Shown: positions 16,002 through 25,646 of the stretch, piece by piece
Layout of the letters: every line of letters starts with the position of its first letter
How positions within the stretch are numbered: the first letter of the stretch is position 1
NCBI RefSeq assembly: GCF_041200145.1
Contig: NZ_CP165734.1
Location: 5,580,001 to 5,644,000 of the forward strand
Source of the DNA: Bradyrhizobium sp. LLZ17
Lineage (GTDB): Bacteria > Pseudomonadota > Alphaproteobacteria > Rhizobiales > Xanthobacteraceae
Reading direction: 5' to 3'
Length of the DNA: 64,000 bases
Made by a program: the position numbers and the translations under genes
The notes under the pieces: generated by a model
Told to the model about the DNA's origin: nothing
Database searches by the model: none
What the model saw: the letters and a program-made list of their open reading frames with translations, nothing else

Positions 16002-16463
16002 TCACATCACCTGGTGCACGTCGATTATCACGCGATCCGCGTGCCGGGCGGCGGAGGCAACGAAGATGTGCTGCATCAGCCAGCGATACTTCTCATGTCC
16101 CGTCTCGAACTTCGGCACCGTGCGGAAATAAATCAGCTTCGGGTCCACCGCTTCGCCGCGCTTCAGCTTCTTCAGCAGGTCGACCGGGCCGAAACGGATG
16201 CCCTTGTTCTCGACATAGACAGTAGCGCCGTCGTCGGTCTCGAAGGCGTATCTCGCCTCGAGATCGATCAGCTCGTTGGGGCGGACGGTCTGAAAATCGG
16301 CGCCCAACGGCAGCACTTTTCCGATGATCGCGCCTTTCACCTCGCCGCCGATGATCGGAATGATCCGGCGAACGCCGATGCCGGTCTCGCCGGCGGTGAC
16401 GACCTCGCCGATCTGGGCGGTGACGGTGAAGACGTATTTGGTCTCAAGCGTCGGTGCGGTCAT
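16002..16463 (-). CDS. DUF3237 family protein
   Basis: A 153-residue protein of the DUF3237 family, predicted as a beta-barrel. The start at 16463 is supported by a strong AGGAGGTGA 6 bases upstream. The family pattern is seen in TLETKYVFTVTAQIGE, GVRRIIPIIGGEVKG and the C-terminal YFRTVPKFETG. Members often sit in aromatic or acyl-CoA catabolic clusters, but their function is not established. Here it lies between the TRAP transporter genes and the CoA-ligase/crotonase set on the same strand. That placement supports a role in handling the same substrate, which is inference. Confidence 0.8.
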   Translation of the reverse strand: MTAPTLETKYVFTVTAQIGEVVTAGETGIGVRRIIPIIGGEVKGAIIGKVLPLGADFQTVRPNELIDLEARYAFETDDGATVYVENKGIRFGPVDLLKKLKRGEAVDPKLIYFRTVPKFETGHEKYRWLMQHIFVASAARHADRVIIDVHQVM

Positions 16464-16503
16464 CGCTTCACCTCCTATCTGTCGAGCTAGCACCGGCGCC
16501 CTT

Positions 16504-16638
16504 CCTTCTCCCCTTGTGGGAGAAGGTGGCGCGAAGCGCCGGATGAGGGGTCTCTGTCGACGAGCGAGTCCGCGGAGAGAGACCCTCACCCGTCTCGCCG
16601 CTGCGCGGCGAGCCACCCTCTCCCACAAGGGGAGAGGG
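16504..16638. repeat. Intergenic palindromic repeat element
   Basis: Outer arms CTCCCCTTGTGGGAGA and TCTCCCACAAGGGGAG face each other about 100 bases apart, with GC-rich internal hairpins (GGCGCGAAGCGCC; CGCCGCTGCGCGGCG). It is the same family as 10368-10504 and 18555-18670. Confidence 0.75.
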
Positions 16639-16672
16639 GACGACAGTGCGTCGCGTAGCAGCCATTGCATTC

Positions 16673-17993
16673 TCAATGCGCCATCATCCGCGTTGGCAGC
16701 CATGTCGCCAGCAGCGGGCAGGCGATCAGGATCACCAATCGCACCAGGTCCGTTGCCACGAACGGGATCACGCCCTTGAAGATGGTGGAGAACGAGACGT
16801 CCTTCACCACGCTCTTGATGACAAAGACATTCATGCCCACCGGCGGATGGATCAGGCCGAGCTCGACCGTCATCACGATGATGACGCCAAACCAGATCGG
16901 GTCAAAGCCAAGATGCGTGATCACGGGGAAGATGATCGGCACCGTGAGGATGATCATCGCCATCGCGTCCATCAGGCAGCCGAGCACCAGATACATCACC
17001 ATGATCAGCGCCAGCACGCCGTAGGGACCGAGGCCGAGGCCGGTCAGGAATTCCGTCACCTTCTGCGGCGTCTGCGTCACCGTCAGGAAGTAACCGAAGA
17101 TCAAGGCGCCGATCAGCACGGTGAACACCGCGGCCGCGGTGCGCGTTGCCTGGAGCAGCGATGCAAAAACCTTCTCGCGGTCGAGCCGGCCTGTGGCCAC
17201 CCCGATGATGAAGGCGCCGGTGGCGCCGACGCCGCCGGCCTCCGTCGGCGTGAAGCGCGGCAGGAACGGCAGGCCGTAGAGGCCGCCGATCACGAAGACG
17301 AACAGCAGCACCGGCGCCCAGATCTCCTTCAACCCGGCAAGGCGCTCGCGCCACGGCAGCACCTTGCCCTTGGGCAGGAAGTCGGGCCGGAGATAGCCGA
17401 TCAGGAAGATCGTGATCATGTACATCGTCATCGCCAGCAGACCGGGGATGATGCCGGCGATGAAGAGCTTGCCGATGTCCTGCTCGGTGATGATGCCGTA
17501 GACCGCAAGCACGGTGGAGGGCGGCAGCATCGCACCCAGCGTGCCTCCCGCCGCGATCACGCCGGTGGCGAACGACTGCGGATAACCGAAGCGGCGCATC
17601 TCGGGATAAGCAACCGCGGAGAAGGTCGCGGCGGTTGCCACCGACGAGCCGCAGATTGCGGCAAAGCCGCCGCAGGCGCCGACAGTGGCGATGCCGAGCC
17701 CGCCGCGGAAATGCCCGACGAAGCCGTTGGCGGCGCGGAACAGCTCGCGGCTCATGCCGGAATTGCTGACGAAGGAGCCCATCAGCAAGAACATCGGGAT
17801 CACGCCGAAGGTGTAGTCGGTGACCGTGCGCATCGAGGTCTGGCCGACCAGCTTCAACGCCGGTGTGGCGCCGACCAGATAGGTGAATCCGGAGACGCCG
17901 ACGAGCCCCATCGCCATGCCGACGGGCAACGCGCAGCAGCATCAGGACAAATAGGGAAACGAAGCCGAGAACGGCGACGGCATCGGTGCTCAT
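16673..17993 (-). CDS. TRAP transporter large permease (DctM type), frame disrupted near the start
   Basis: DctM-type permease of about 439 residues with 12 or so hydrophobic helices. Together with the small permease and DctP protein it uses the sodium or proton gradient to import an organic acid. The natural start is the ATG at 17993, two bases after the stop of the small-permease gene, coding MSTDAVAVLGFVSLFVLMLLRV. The expected continuation PVGMAMGLVGVSGF is in another frame. One extra base within 17926-17930 (GTTGCCC where GTGCCC is expected) breaks the first helix. The rest is intact and well conserved. A sequencing error is the simplest explanation; a true frameshift would inactivate the transporter. 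Confidence 0.8.
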
Positions 17994-17995
17994 GA

Positions 17996-18505
17996 TTACT
18001 CCGTCGCCTTCAGCTTGGGGTCGAGCATCTCTTCGGGATGGAAGATCAGCCGGTAAGTGCGGATCGCGATCAGCAGCACCGCGGAGACGTCGCCGATCCA
18101 GGCGATCGCGAAGAACGGCCATGTCGGCATGTGCATGTCGAAGGTCTGGACGTTGTCGTTGTAGGTGCCGCGCACCTTGTCGAACAAGGTCCAGGTCTGC
18201 ACGGTCACGACGAACAGCAGCACCAGGGTCGCGAACACGTCGATCCAGCGCTGATAGCGCGGCCCGACATTGCCCCAGACCAGGTCGACCGTGATGTGCG
18301 TACCGCGATACGAGGTCGCGGCGATGCCCCAGAAAATGAGGATGCCGAGCAGCATGCGGCCGATGTCGAAGCTGTCGGGGATCGAATAGTTCAGCGTATT
18401 ACGCAGCAGCACCGACAGGAAGATGTCGAGCGCGACGATGCCGACGAAGCCGGCCGCGATCCATTCGATCGCATCGATAAAGCGATCCATCCAGACGCGC
18501 TTCAT
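17996..18505 (-). CDS. TRAP transporter small permease (DctQ type)
   Basis: A 169-residue four-helix membrane protein. Hydrophobic segments are at about 14-36, 50-66, 88-106 and 128-150, with the typical RNTLNYSIPDSFDIGRMLLG region after helix 1. It pairs with the large permease just downstream (2-base gap) and with the DctP protein upstream. The start at 18505 is the ATG giving the normal family length. A hairpin repeat of about 115 bases lies between it and the binding-protein gene, which may lower the expression of the permeases relative to the binding protein. The transported solute is probably an aromatic or phenylpropenoid acid given the cluster. Confidence 0.85.
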   Translation of the reverse strand: MKRVWMDRFIDAIEWIAAGFVGIVALDIFLSVLLRNTLNYSIPDSFDIGRMLLGILIFWGIAATSYRGTHITVDLVWGNVGPRYQRWIDVFATLVLLFVVTVQTWTLFDKVRGTYNDNVQTFDMHMPTWPFFAIAWIGDVSAVLLIAIRTYRLIFHPEEMLDPKLKATE

Positions 18506-18554
18506 GGAAGATCCTTCCAACGAGTTCGAGGTGCGCCCGCGAATGAGGTGCGCT

Positions 18555-18670
18555 CCCTCCCCGCTTGCGGGGAGGGCTGGGGGAGAGGGTGTCTCCATAA
18601 GGAGACAATCTCCTAGAGGAGAGAGCCCCCACCCGGCGCTTCGCGCCGACCTCCCCGCAAGCGGGAGAGG
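18555..18670. repeat. Palindromic repeat inside the TRAP operon
   Basis: A hairpin CCCTCCCCGCTTGCGGGGAG lies at about 18555-18575, and a facing CTCCCCGCAAGCGGGAGAGG ends at 18670, with GGCGCTTCGCGCC between. It belongs to the family at 10368 and 16504 and sits between the binding-protein and small-permease genes. Confidence 0.7.
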
Positions 18671-18699
18671 CGCAGCGAGTTCGCGGTCGCAGCTCGGCG

Positions 18700-19716
18700 T
18701 CACTCCGCCAGCGCGTTGTACTTCTTCAGCGACGCCTTCAGATCGGCCAGCGCCGCGTCCGGATCGGCGCCGGCCTTCCTGGCGCCGTCGGACCAGGTCT
18801 TGACCAGCGGCTCGGCGGCTTTCTTCCAAGCGGCGGTTTGCTCCGGCGTCAGCTTGTAGACCTCATGGCCTTCTTCCGCCTTCACCTTGTCGATGCCGGC
18901 ATCCTCGAACTTGCCCCAATGCTCGCCGACAACACCGGCCATCTCGGTCGTGCAGTTCTTGTCGATCGCGGCCTTTTGCTTGTCGGACATCGCATTGTAC
19001 TTGTCCTTGTTGATCACGAACACGAAAGTCGTGGTGTAGAGCGGCGCGTCCATGTCGTACTTCGTCACCTTGTCGATGCCGAACAGCACCAGTGAGCCCC
19101 AGGGGAAGGTGACGGCGTCGGCAACGCCGCGCTCGATGATGTCGCGCACTTCGGGCGCCGAGGACTGCACATTGGTGCCGCCGAGGGCGGTGACGAAATT
19201 GGCCATGGTGGCGTGCGCGGGACGTATCTTCAGGCCCTTCACGTCTTCCGGCATCACGATCTTCTTGGTGCGGGAGTGAAAGGAGGAGGGGGAGTGGACG
19301 AAGGCGAGACAATATTTGACGTCCTTCATCTGCTTCTCGGCATATTTGCGATACCAGGCGTCCAGTCCCATCGAGCCGCCCTTGGCGTCGGAGATCAGGA
19401 ACGGCAATTCGCCGGCGCCGATGATCGGGAAGCGGCCGGGCTGGTAGCCGGGATTGACGTAGGTGACGTCGGCGATGCCGTCGCGCGCCATGTCGTAATG
19501 GTCGAACGCCTTGCCGAGCTGCTGGGCCGGAAACACCTTGCCCGTGATGGTGCCGCCCGAATCCTTGTTCACCGCGGCCACCCAGTCTTCCAGAGACTTT
19601 TGCAGCGGATGCGACGCCGGCACCCAGTGCGAGACCTTCAGGTCGACGGTCTTGTCCTGCGCGAACGCAGGGTTCACGCTTGCTGCCAGCAGCAAAGCCA
19701 GACAGGCTTTCCTCAT
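18700..19716 (-). CDS. TRAP transporter solute-binding protein (DctP family)
   Basis: A 338-residue DctP-type periplasmic protein. The start at 19716 gives a clean Sec signal peptide MRKACLALLLAASVNPAFAQ; an in-frame start 60 bases upstream would add a charged leader. Family motifs include KVSHWVPASHPL at the mature N-terminus, the VPFL/LPFLISDAKGG region and KIVMPEDVKGLKIRP, where the conserved arginine binds the solute carboxylate. Downstream come the small and large permeases. The neighbouring CoA ligase, crotonase, thioesterase and PobA point to an aromatic carboxylate. An AT-rich dyad lies near 19766-19786 in the promoter region, shared in style with the other promoters of the cluster. 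Confidence 0.9.
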   Translation of the reverse strand: MRKACLALLLAASVNPAFAQDKTVDLKVSHWVPASHPLQKSLEDWVAAVNKDSGGTITGKVFPAQQLGKAFDHYDMARDGIADVTYVNPGYQPGRFPIIGAGELPFLISDAKGGSMGLDAWYRKYAEKQMKDVKYCLAFVHSPSSFHSRTKKIVMPEDVKGLKIRPAHATMANFVTALGGTNVQSSAPEVRDIIERGVADAVTFPWGSLVLFGIDKVTKYDMDAPLYTTTFVFVINKDKYNAMSDKQKAAIDKNCTTEMAGVVGEHWGKFEDAGIDKVKAEEGHEVYKLTPEQTAAWKKAAEPLVKTWSDGARKAGADPDAALADLKASLKKYNALAE

Positions 19717-19765
19717 CACGCGTCTCTCCCTCTTTGCGACGGCGGGCTTCGATGGCCCGGTCTCA

Positions 19766-19786
19766 TTAATTAACATGTTATCTAAT
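19766..19786. promoter_or_regulatory. AT-rich palindrome upstream of the TRAP operon
   Basis: A perfect 10-bp palindrome TAACATGTTA (19771-19780) lies in a 20-base AT-rich patch, 55-65 bases upstream of the binding-protein ATG. It shares the ATGTTAT core with the pobA upstream site. It is a candidate operator or promoter element. Confidence 0.4.
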
Positions 19787-19885
19787 TGGCTGGCGTGTTC
19801 AAGCCGGAACTGGCGGGTGATCTACGTCAGCCATGTTGCATGGATCCGTCCCGGATCGGGCGAGCAACCTCCTTTTGCCCAAACC

Positions 19886-19900
19886 GTTATATGTTATAAT
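19886..19900. promoter_or_regulatory. AT-rich dyad upstream of pobA
   Basis: GTTAT-ATGTT-ATAAT has the same layout as the GTTAT-GTTGT-ATAAC site before the crotonase gene with one arm mismatch. It lies about 70 bases upstream of the pobA start. Confidence 0.4.
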
Positions 19901-19947
19901 TATCGTGGGCGGACCGACGCGACAAGCGGATCCGTGCCGCATCCTAA

Positions 19948-21138
<1,191 letters not shown>

Positions 21139-21163
21139 CGCTGGCTGTCATGCCCCGCGAAAG

Positions 21164-21261
21164 GTCCCGTAGGGTGGGCAAAGCGAAGCGTGCCCACCAC
21201 TTTCGTATTTGCGGAGAGACGGTGGGCACGGCGCGATGCGCCTTTGCCCACCCTACGGGAC
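21164..21261. repeat. Large perfect-arm hairpin repeat
   Basis: Seventeen-base arms GTCCCGTAGGGTGGGCA (21164-21180) and its exact complement (21245-21261) enclose a second pair, GCGTGCCCACC and GGTGGGCACGGCGC. It lies 25 bases after pobA and may also end its transcript. Confidence 0.8.
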
Positions 21262-21383
21262 TTGCGCTCGCGACGACGAGAGCCGTTTCAAACACCCGCG
21301 CAAATTCCGTTTAAAACTTTGTAGGTGGTGCATTTGTCACGTCCGTCGCGTTCAATGGCCGCAGCCACTAACGCGAGCAACAC

Positions 21384-21803
21384 ATGACCAGCACCGACAT
21401 CCCCGCTGGCTTCGAGCCACATTTCCGCAAGGCTCCTCTCACCGATCCCTGGGAGCCGCTCTATTCGAAGAAGACCGACAAGGCGGTGAGCATCGGTCTG
21501 CGCCTGGCCAAACCGCACACCAATGCGCGCGGGTTGATCCATGGCGGCCTGATCGCGGCGCTGGCCGACGCCGCCATGGGCTACAGCTGCGCACAGGCGA
21601 CGGGCTGGACCACGTCGTTGGTGACGATCTCGCTGTCCGTCGACTATGTCGGAGCTGCCGAGATCGGCCAATGGCTCGCGGTCGAAGGCGAGGCCATCAA
21701 GACCGGCAGCACGATTTGCTTCGCGCAGTGCCTGGTCAGGGCCGACGACACCCTGATCGCGCGGGCCAGCGGCACGTTCCGGGTGGTGCCGAAGAAAGGA
21801 TAG
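21384..21803 (+). CDS. PaaI-family hot-dog thioesterase
   Basis: A 139-residue single-domain thioesterase. The family motif NARGLIHGGLIAALADAAMG has His53-Gly54-Gly55 and Asp62, the residues that form the oxyanion hole and activate water. It hydrolyses an aryl- or acyl-CoA and probably acts as a tetramer in the cytoplasm. PaaI-type enzymes typically release CoA from dead-end intermediates of aromatic catabolism, which fits the neighbouring aromatic-acid genes, though it is separated from pobA by a hairpin repeat. The ATG follows GCGAGCAAC without a strong ribosome-binding site, so a modest translation rate is expected. Confidence 0.85.
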   Translation: MTSTDIPAGFEPHFRKAPLTDPWEPLYSKKTDKAVSIGLRLAKPHTNARGLIHGGLIAALADAAMGYSCAQATGWTTSLVTISLSVDYVGAAEIGQWLAVEGEAIKTGSTICFAQCLVRADDTLIARASGTFRVVPKKG

Positions 21804-21806
21804 TTG

Positions 21807-22691
21807 TCACCCAAACCGCCAGTCCGCCGTCTCGACCACGAGATCGATGAACGCGCGCACCTTGGCCGAGAGCAGGCGCGAGGTCGGGTAGACGATGTGG
21901 ATCGGCAGCGCCGGCTGCTCGTATTTCGCCAGCACGATTTTCAGGCGTCCGCGCCTCAAGCCTTCGGCGGCCTGATAGGCCAGCACCCGCGTCACGCCGC
22001 CGCCGGCCTCGGCATATTGCAGGGCGGCGTCGGCACTGTTGCTGATGAAGCGCGGAGTCGGCGCGATCTCGATGTCGCGGCCGTCGCGCAGGAAGCGCCA
22101 CGCGGTCGAAGGCCCGAACAGGATGGTCTGGTGCTCCAGGAGCGCCTCCGGCGTCTTCGGCTCGCCGTGGCGCTTGAGATAGCGGGGCGCGGCCACCACG
22201 ATCCGCCGCATCTCGCCGACCTGGCGCGCCACCAGCGAGGAATCGGCGAGATGGCCGATCCGCACCGCGGCGTCGACGGCATCTTCCACCAGGTTGACGA
22301 GGTGGTCCGACAGCCGCAATTCGCAGGCGACCTCCGGGTAGCGCTTGAGATAGGCGGTCATGACAGGTCCGACATGGAGCCGGCCGAAGCCGACCGGCGC
22401 CGACACCACCAGCCGCCCGCTCGGCCGATTGCGTTCAGCGCGGGCCGAGCCGTCGGCATCCTCGACATCGGCAAGGATGCGCCGGGCGCGTTCCAGATAG
22501 CGCGTGCCGACGTCGGTCAGGGTCACCTGCCGCGTGGTCCGCTGCAATAGCCGCGCGCCGAGATGCTCCTCCAGCGCTGCGATCAGCCGCGTCACTACCG
22601 AAGGCGACAGCCGCAGCTTGCGTGCCGCAGGCGCAAAGCCGCGCAGATCGGCGACGGTCACGAAGACATGCATGGCTTCAAGGCGGTCCAT
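21807..22691 (-). CDS. LysR-family transcriptional regulator
   Basis: A 294-residue LysR protein. The winged-helix domain (about 1-60) begins MDRLEAMHVFVTVADLRGF with recognition helix residues in LSPSVVTRLIAALEEHLG; the effector domain spans about 90-290. It is divergent from the pyridoxamine-oxidase-like gene 119 bases away. A dyad TTGC-N7-GCAA at 22700-22714, just upstream of its own ATG, has the form of a LysR box, consistent with autoregulation and activation of the divergent gene. The effector is unknown. The sequence is close to the group regulating small redox or detoxification genes, an impression only. Confidence 0.88.
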   Translation of the reverse strand: MDRLEAMHVFVTVADLRGFAPAARKLRLSPSVVTRLIAALEEHLGARLLQRTTRQVTLTDVGTRYLERARRILADVEDADGSARAERNRPSGRLVVSAPVGFGRLHVGPVMTAYLKRYPEVACELRLSDHLVNLVEDAVDAAVRIGHLADSSLVARQVGEMRRIVVAAPRYLKRHGEPKTPEALLEHQTILFGPSTAWRFLRDGRDIEIAPTPRFISNSADAALQYAEAGGGVTRVLAYQAAEGLRRGRLKIVLAKYEQPALPIHIVYPTSRLLSAKVRAFIDLVVETADWRFG

Positions 22692-22699
22692 GAGGGTTA

Positions 22700-22714
22700 T
22701 TGCATATTCCGCAA
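22700..22714. promoter_or_regulatory. Putative LysR box
   Basis: The dyad TTGC-ATATTCC-GCAA, embedded in ATTGC/GCAACGAT, lies 9 bases upstream of the lysR ATG in the divergent intergenic region. Its shape (T-N11-A) is that of LysR-family sites. Confidence 0.5.
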
Positions 22715-22810
22715 CGATGAAGTGTCAAGAGGGATGATTGTTCTGGCCGCTGGAAGGTCCATTTTACGCGGCGAAAGACGCAGATCTGCGCCGGACCAGG
22801 AGATGCTCCG

Positions 22811-23443
22811 ATGACAATTGCAGCCCGTATCTATGCCAGCGACGTGGCCTTCACGCCCGCGGTGAAGGAGATACAGACCCGCAAGGGCTCGCGCGAGGCC
22901 TATGCCCGTGCCGAGCAGCACGGCTGGCGCACCGAAATCGACGAGAAATTGGCTGGGTTCCTGGCCGATGCCAACAGCTTCTGTTTCGCCACGGCCTCGG
23001 CGGACGGCCAACCCTACATCCAGCACCGCGGCGGCCCGAAGGGTTTCCTCAAGGTGCTCGACAAGCAGACGCTCGCCTTTGCGGACTATGCCGGCAACCA
23101 GCAATTCATCAGCCAGGGCAATGTCTCCGAAAATCCCAAGGCCTACATCTTCATCATGGATTACGCCCATCGCCGCCGGGTGAAGATCTGGGGTGAAGCG
23201 CGGGTGGTCGAGCACGACGACGCATTGATGCAGTCCCTGATGCCGAAGGGCTATCGCGCGCGGCCCGAGCAGGTGATCGTGTTCAAGATCGCTGCATGGG
23301 ACACCAACTGCCCGCAGCACATTCCGCAGAAATTCGACGCCGCCGATGTCGCGGCGGCGCTGGCGGCACGGGATCAGCGCATTGCGGAACTGGAAGCGGA
23401 GCTGGCGGCGTTGAAGGGACGGACGAGCGGCGAAGCCAGCTAA
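22811..23443 (+). CDS. Pyridoxamine 5'-phosphate oxidase-family flavoprotein
   Basis: A 210-residue split-barrel flavin-binding protein. The segment DANSFCFATASADGQPYIQHRGGPKGFLKVLD is characteristic of this family's FMN site, followed by a conserved GNQQFISQGNV. The last 30 residues (AALAARDQRIAELEAELAAL) form a short coiled coil, absent from PdxH itself. Together with the low similarity to PdxH this makes vitamin B6 synthesis unlikely; reduction or oxidation of a small molecule is more plausible. AGGAG lies 8 bases before the ATG. It is probably activated by the divergent LysR regulator. Its stop overlaps that of the convergent AbrB gene by four bases. Confidence 0.8.
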   Translation: MTIAARIYASDVAFTPAVKEIQTRKGSREAYARAEQHGWRTEIDEKLAGFLADANSFCFATASADGQPYIQHRGGPKGFLKVLDKQTLAFADYAGNQQFISQGNVSENPKAYIFIMDYAHRRRVKIWGEARVVEHDDALMQSLMPKGYRARPEQVIVFKIAAWDTNCPQHIPQKFDAADVAAALAARDQRIAELEAELAALKGRTSGEAS

Positions 23444-24525
23444 TCGTCAACGTCGTCCTGCGTGCGGCCGAACAGGTGCACGATGCCGGGCGTCGCGATC
23501 GTGACGAACACGAATCGCGAGAGGTGATGGGCGCCGACGAAGATGGGGTCGATGTGCAGCGTCAGCGCCAGCGCCAGCATGGCGTCCATCGCGCCCGGCG
23601 CGAAGGCGACGACGACGTCGGAGAACTTCACCTGTGTGGTGAGTGCCACGATGCCGACGAAAATGGCGGAGACGGCGATCGCCACGGTAAACGAGCCCAG
23701 TGCTGCGTTGATATGGCCGGCCAGCGTCTTGATCCGCATCCGGGCAAAACGGCTGCCGATCAGCGCACCGATACCGACCAGCGCGACGCCGCGCACCCAG
23801 TTCGGCAGGCCGCCTTCGACCCAGCCTGCGCCGTGCAGCACGCTGGAGCCGATCATCGCGCCGAACATCCAGCTCGCCGGAAATTTGATCAACCTTAGCA
23901 GCAGCGATGCCGCCAGCGAGGCGGCGACCAGCTCCAAAAGCTCGAGCGGCGAGGCGATCACGGTCGTCAGCGACGGCGCGACGGACGGCGCCACCCCTGC
24001 GATCGCCAGCACCATCGGCAGCGCCGCGGTGAGGATGATCACGCGCATGGTCTGCACCACCGCGATGCCCGGCAGGTCGGCGCCACGCTCAACCGCCAAA
24101 ATCGTGATCTGGGACAGCGCCCCGGGACTGCCGGCGAGAAAGGCCGAGGTGCGGTCCCAGCCGTGGACGCGCTGGAGGTAATAGCTCGAGCCGAAGGTCG
24201 AGCAGAACGTCGCGAGTGCCAATAATCCGATGGTCAGCGGATAGGCGCTGACCTGCTGGATCAGATGCCGCGAGACGACGGAGCCCAGCGAAATGCCGAG
24301 CAGCACCAGTACGGTCTGGGTCAGGAGCGGCGGCAGCGCGAGCTGGCGTCCGGCGATCGCGGCTATGCCGACCGCGATCATCGATCCAGAGATCAAGCCG
24401 CCCGGCAGGCCGGCCGCCACGAACGCCAGGCCGCCGGCGGCGCCGATGGCAAGCGTCTCCACGGTGCGCAACAGCTTGGCACGGCTCGGCAATTCGAATG
24501 GCAGGGAGGCGGTGATTTGCTTCAC
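23440..24525 (-). CDS. AbrB-family membrane transporter
   Basis: A 361-residue integral membrane protein of the AbrB (ammonia-monooxygenase-regulator-like) family with about 10 helices arranged as two similar halves. The halves are marked by AAGLPGGLISGSMIAVGIAAI near residue 40 and KFPASWMFGAMIGSSVLHG near 220, the repeated P-x(2)-(L/M)-(I/F)-G-(S/A)-M signature. Family members are thought to export or import small organic compounds, but the solute is not known. The gene stands alone on this strand and is convergent with the flavoprotein gene, sharing a four-base stop overlap. Confidence 0.85.
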   Translation of the reverse strand: MKQITASLPFELPSRAKLLRTVETLAIGAAGGLAFVAAGLPGGLISGSMIAVGIAAIAGRQLALPPLLTQTVLVLLGISLGSVVSRHLIQQVSAYPLTIGLLALATFCSTFGSSYYLQRVHGWDRTSAFLAGSPGALSQITILAVERGADLPGIAVVQTMRVIILTAALPMVLAIAGVAPSVAPSLTTVIASPLELLELVAASLAASLLLRLIKFPASWMFGAMIGSSVLHGAGWVEGGLPNWVRGVALVGIGALIGSRFARMRIKTLAGHINAALGSFTVAIAVSAIFVGIVALTTQVKFSDVVVAFAPGAMDAMLALALTLHIDPIFVGAHHLSRFVFVTIATPGIVHLFGRTQDDVDD

Positions 24526-24624
24526 ACCACCTTATTGCAAATCAGCGAGAGGCGCACAATTGCGGCCAGCTCATGCCGCAATGCGCGCGCCTCTCGCCAA
24601 AAGAGCGGGACGATTGTGACGGAT

Positions 24625-24912
24625 TTACTTCTTGTCGGCCGCGGGCGCAGCAGTGGTCCCGGCCTTGGCTTCCTTCATGCATTCGGAGCGGAATTTCTTG
24701 CGCTCCTTGCCGTGCAGGCCCTTGGCGTCGGCCTGCTTGGAGCATTCCAGCGACTCGGCCGAGTGCTCCTTCGGCGCCTTCTTGTCCATGGGGGCGGCAG
24801 TTGTGGTCTTGGCGTCGGCCTTGGCAGCCGGCGCGGCGGTCTGGGCAAAAGCGGTGCCGGTTGCGAACAGGGAGGCAATCGCGACGACGGCGAGGCGGGA
24901 GGCGAGGGTCAT
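24625..24912 (-). CDS. PsiF-repeat exported protein
   Basis: A 95-residue secreted protein. The signal peptide (about 1-24, ending GTAFAQ) is followed by an Ala/Lys/Thr-rich linker and one PsiF repeat, SLECSKQADAKGLHGKER plus KKFRSECMKEA, with its pair of cysteines. PsiF was named for phosphate-starvation induction in E. coli; the molecular role is unknown. The ATG at 24912 is preferred over a GTG three codons earlier. No pho box was recognised upstream, so phosphate control is not claimed. Confidence 0.8.
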   Translation of the reverse strand: MTLASRLAVVAIASLFATGTAFAQTAAPAAKADAKTTTAAPMDKKAPKEHSAESLECSKQADAKGLHGKERKKFRSECMKEAKAGTTAAPAADKK

Positions 24913-25099
24913 ATGATGCACTCTTCTTGAGAGAATTGCGGAGGGACGGGAACGTCGGCCCGCGTTGCTGAACGCGACATGAATGAGCTGAACGGCAGGA
25001 CGACTATATTTTGGCCCCGAACGTCATCGCTTCCTTGTCGGAAGCTCCCGACACGCTAGGATAGCAATCCTCGTTTTGCTTCCCTGAGGGAGACCAAGG

Positions 25100-25599
25100 A
25101 TGACGGCTCGAATGAAATTATTGTGTGCGGTTGCGGTGTCGGGATTTGCGGCGTTGGTGGCAACCGCACCGGCGCAGGCCCTGACCTCGCAGGAGTGTAG
25201 CGCGAAATATCAGGCCGCCAAGAAGGACGGCTCGCTCGGCACCATGAAGTGGAATGACTTCCGCAAGGCCCAGTGCGGTGCCGACGCAACGCCGGCCGCT
25301 GCGCCGACGGCCGCTGCCCCGGCTGCGCCGGCGGCTCCCGCCGAGCCGAAGGCGGCAGCGAAAAAGAGGCGGCCCCCGCGGCCGCCCCGGCGCCGACCAT
25401 GCCGGTGGGTAACGCGATCTTCCCGAACGCGGTTGATCCCAAATATGCCAAGGAAAGCGCCGGCAAGGCGCGCCTGCACACCTGCGTCGACCAGTACAAT
25501 GCCAACAAGACGACCAATGGCAATGCCGGCCTGAAGTGGATCGAGAAGGGCGGCGGCTACTACAGCGAATGCAACAAGAAGCTGAAGGGCGCAGCCTGA
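25100..25599 (+). CDS. Exported hypothetical protein with two Cys-containing modules, frame disrupted
   Basis: About 166 residues if one base is restored. The signal peptide ends PAQA, module 1 is LTSQECSAKYQAAKKDGSLG to QCGAD, then an Ala/Pro linker, then module 2 (FPNAVDPKYAKESAGKARLH, CVDQYNANK, GLKWIEKGGGYYSEC). The two halves lie in different frames. The change occurs at the A5-G run 25361-25366, where one missing G would explain it. The run G-AAA-AAG is close to, but not, the classic -1 slippery heptamer, so programmed frameshifting is possible but less likely than error. Module 2 resembles conserved small Bradyrhizobium exported proteins. Function is unknown. GGGAG precedes the ATG at 25100. 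Confidence 0.65.
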
Positions 25600-25617
25600 G
25601 GCTTCGATGGGATGCGG

Positions 25618-25645
25618 TGGCCGGAGCAAAGCTCCGGCCATTTCG
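25618..25645 (+). terminator. Intrinsic terminator
   Basis: A perfect 10-bp stem TGGCCGGAGC/GCTCCGGCCA with an AAA loop (25618-25640) is followed by TTT. It ends the two-module exported-protein gene and may also serve the convergent TetR remnant. Confidence 0.8.
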
Positions 25646-25646
25646 C

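Noticed and set aside
10368..18670. CRISPR array suggested by recurring GC-rich repeats
   Set aside because: The repeats are isolated hairpins hundreds of bases or more apart, without regular spacers or cas genes.
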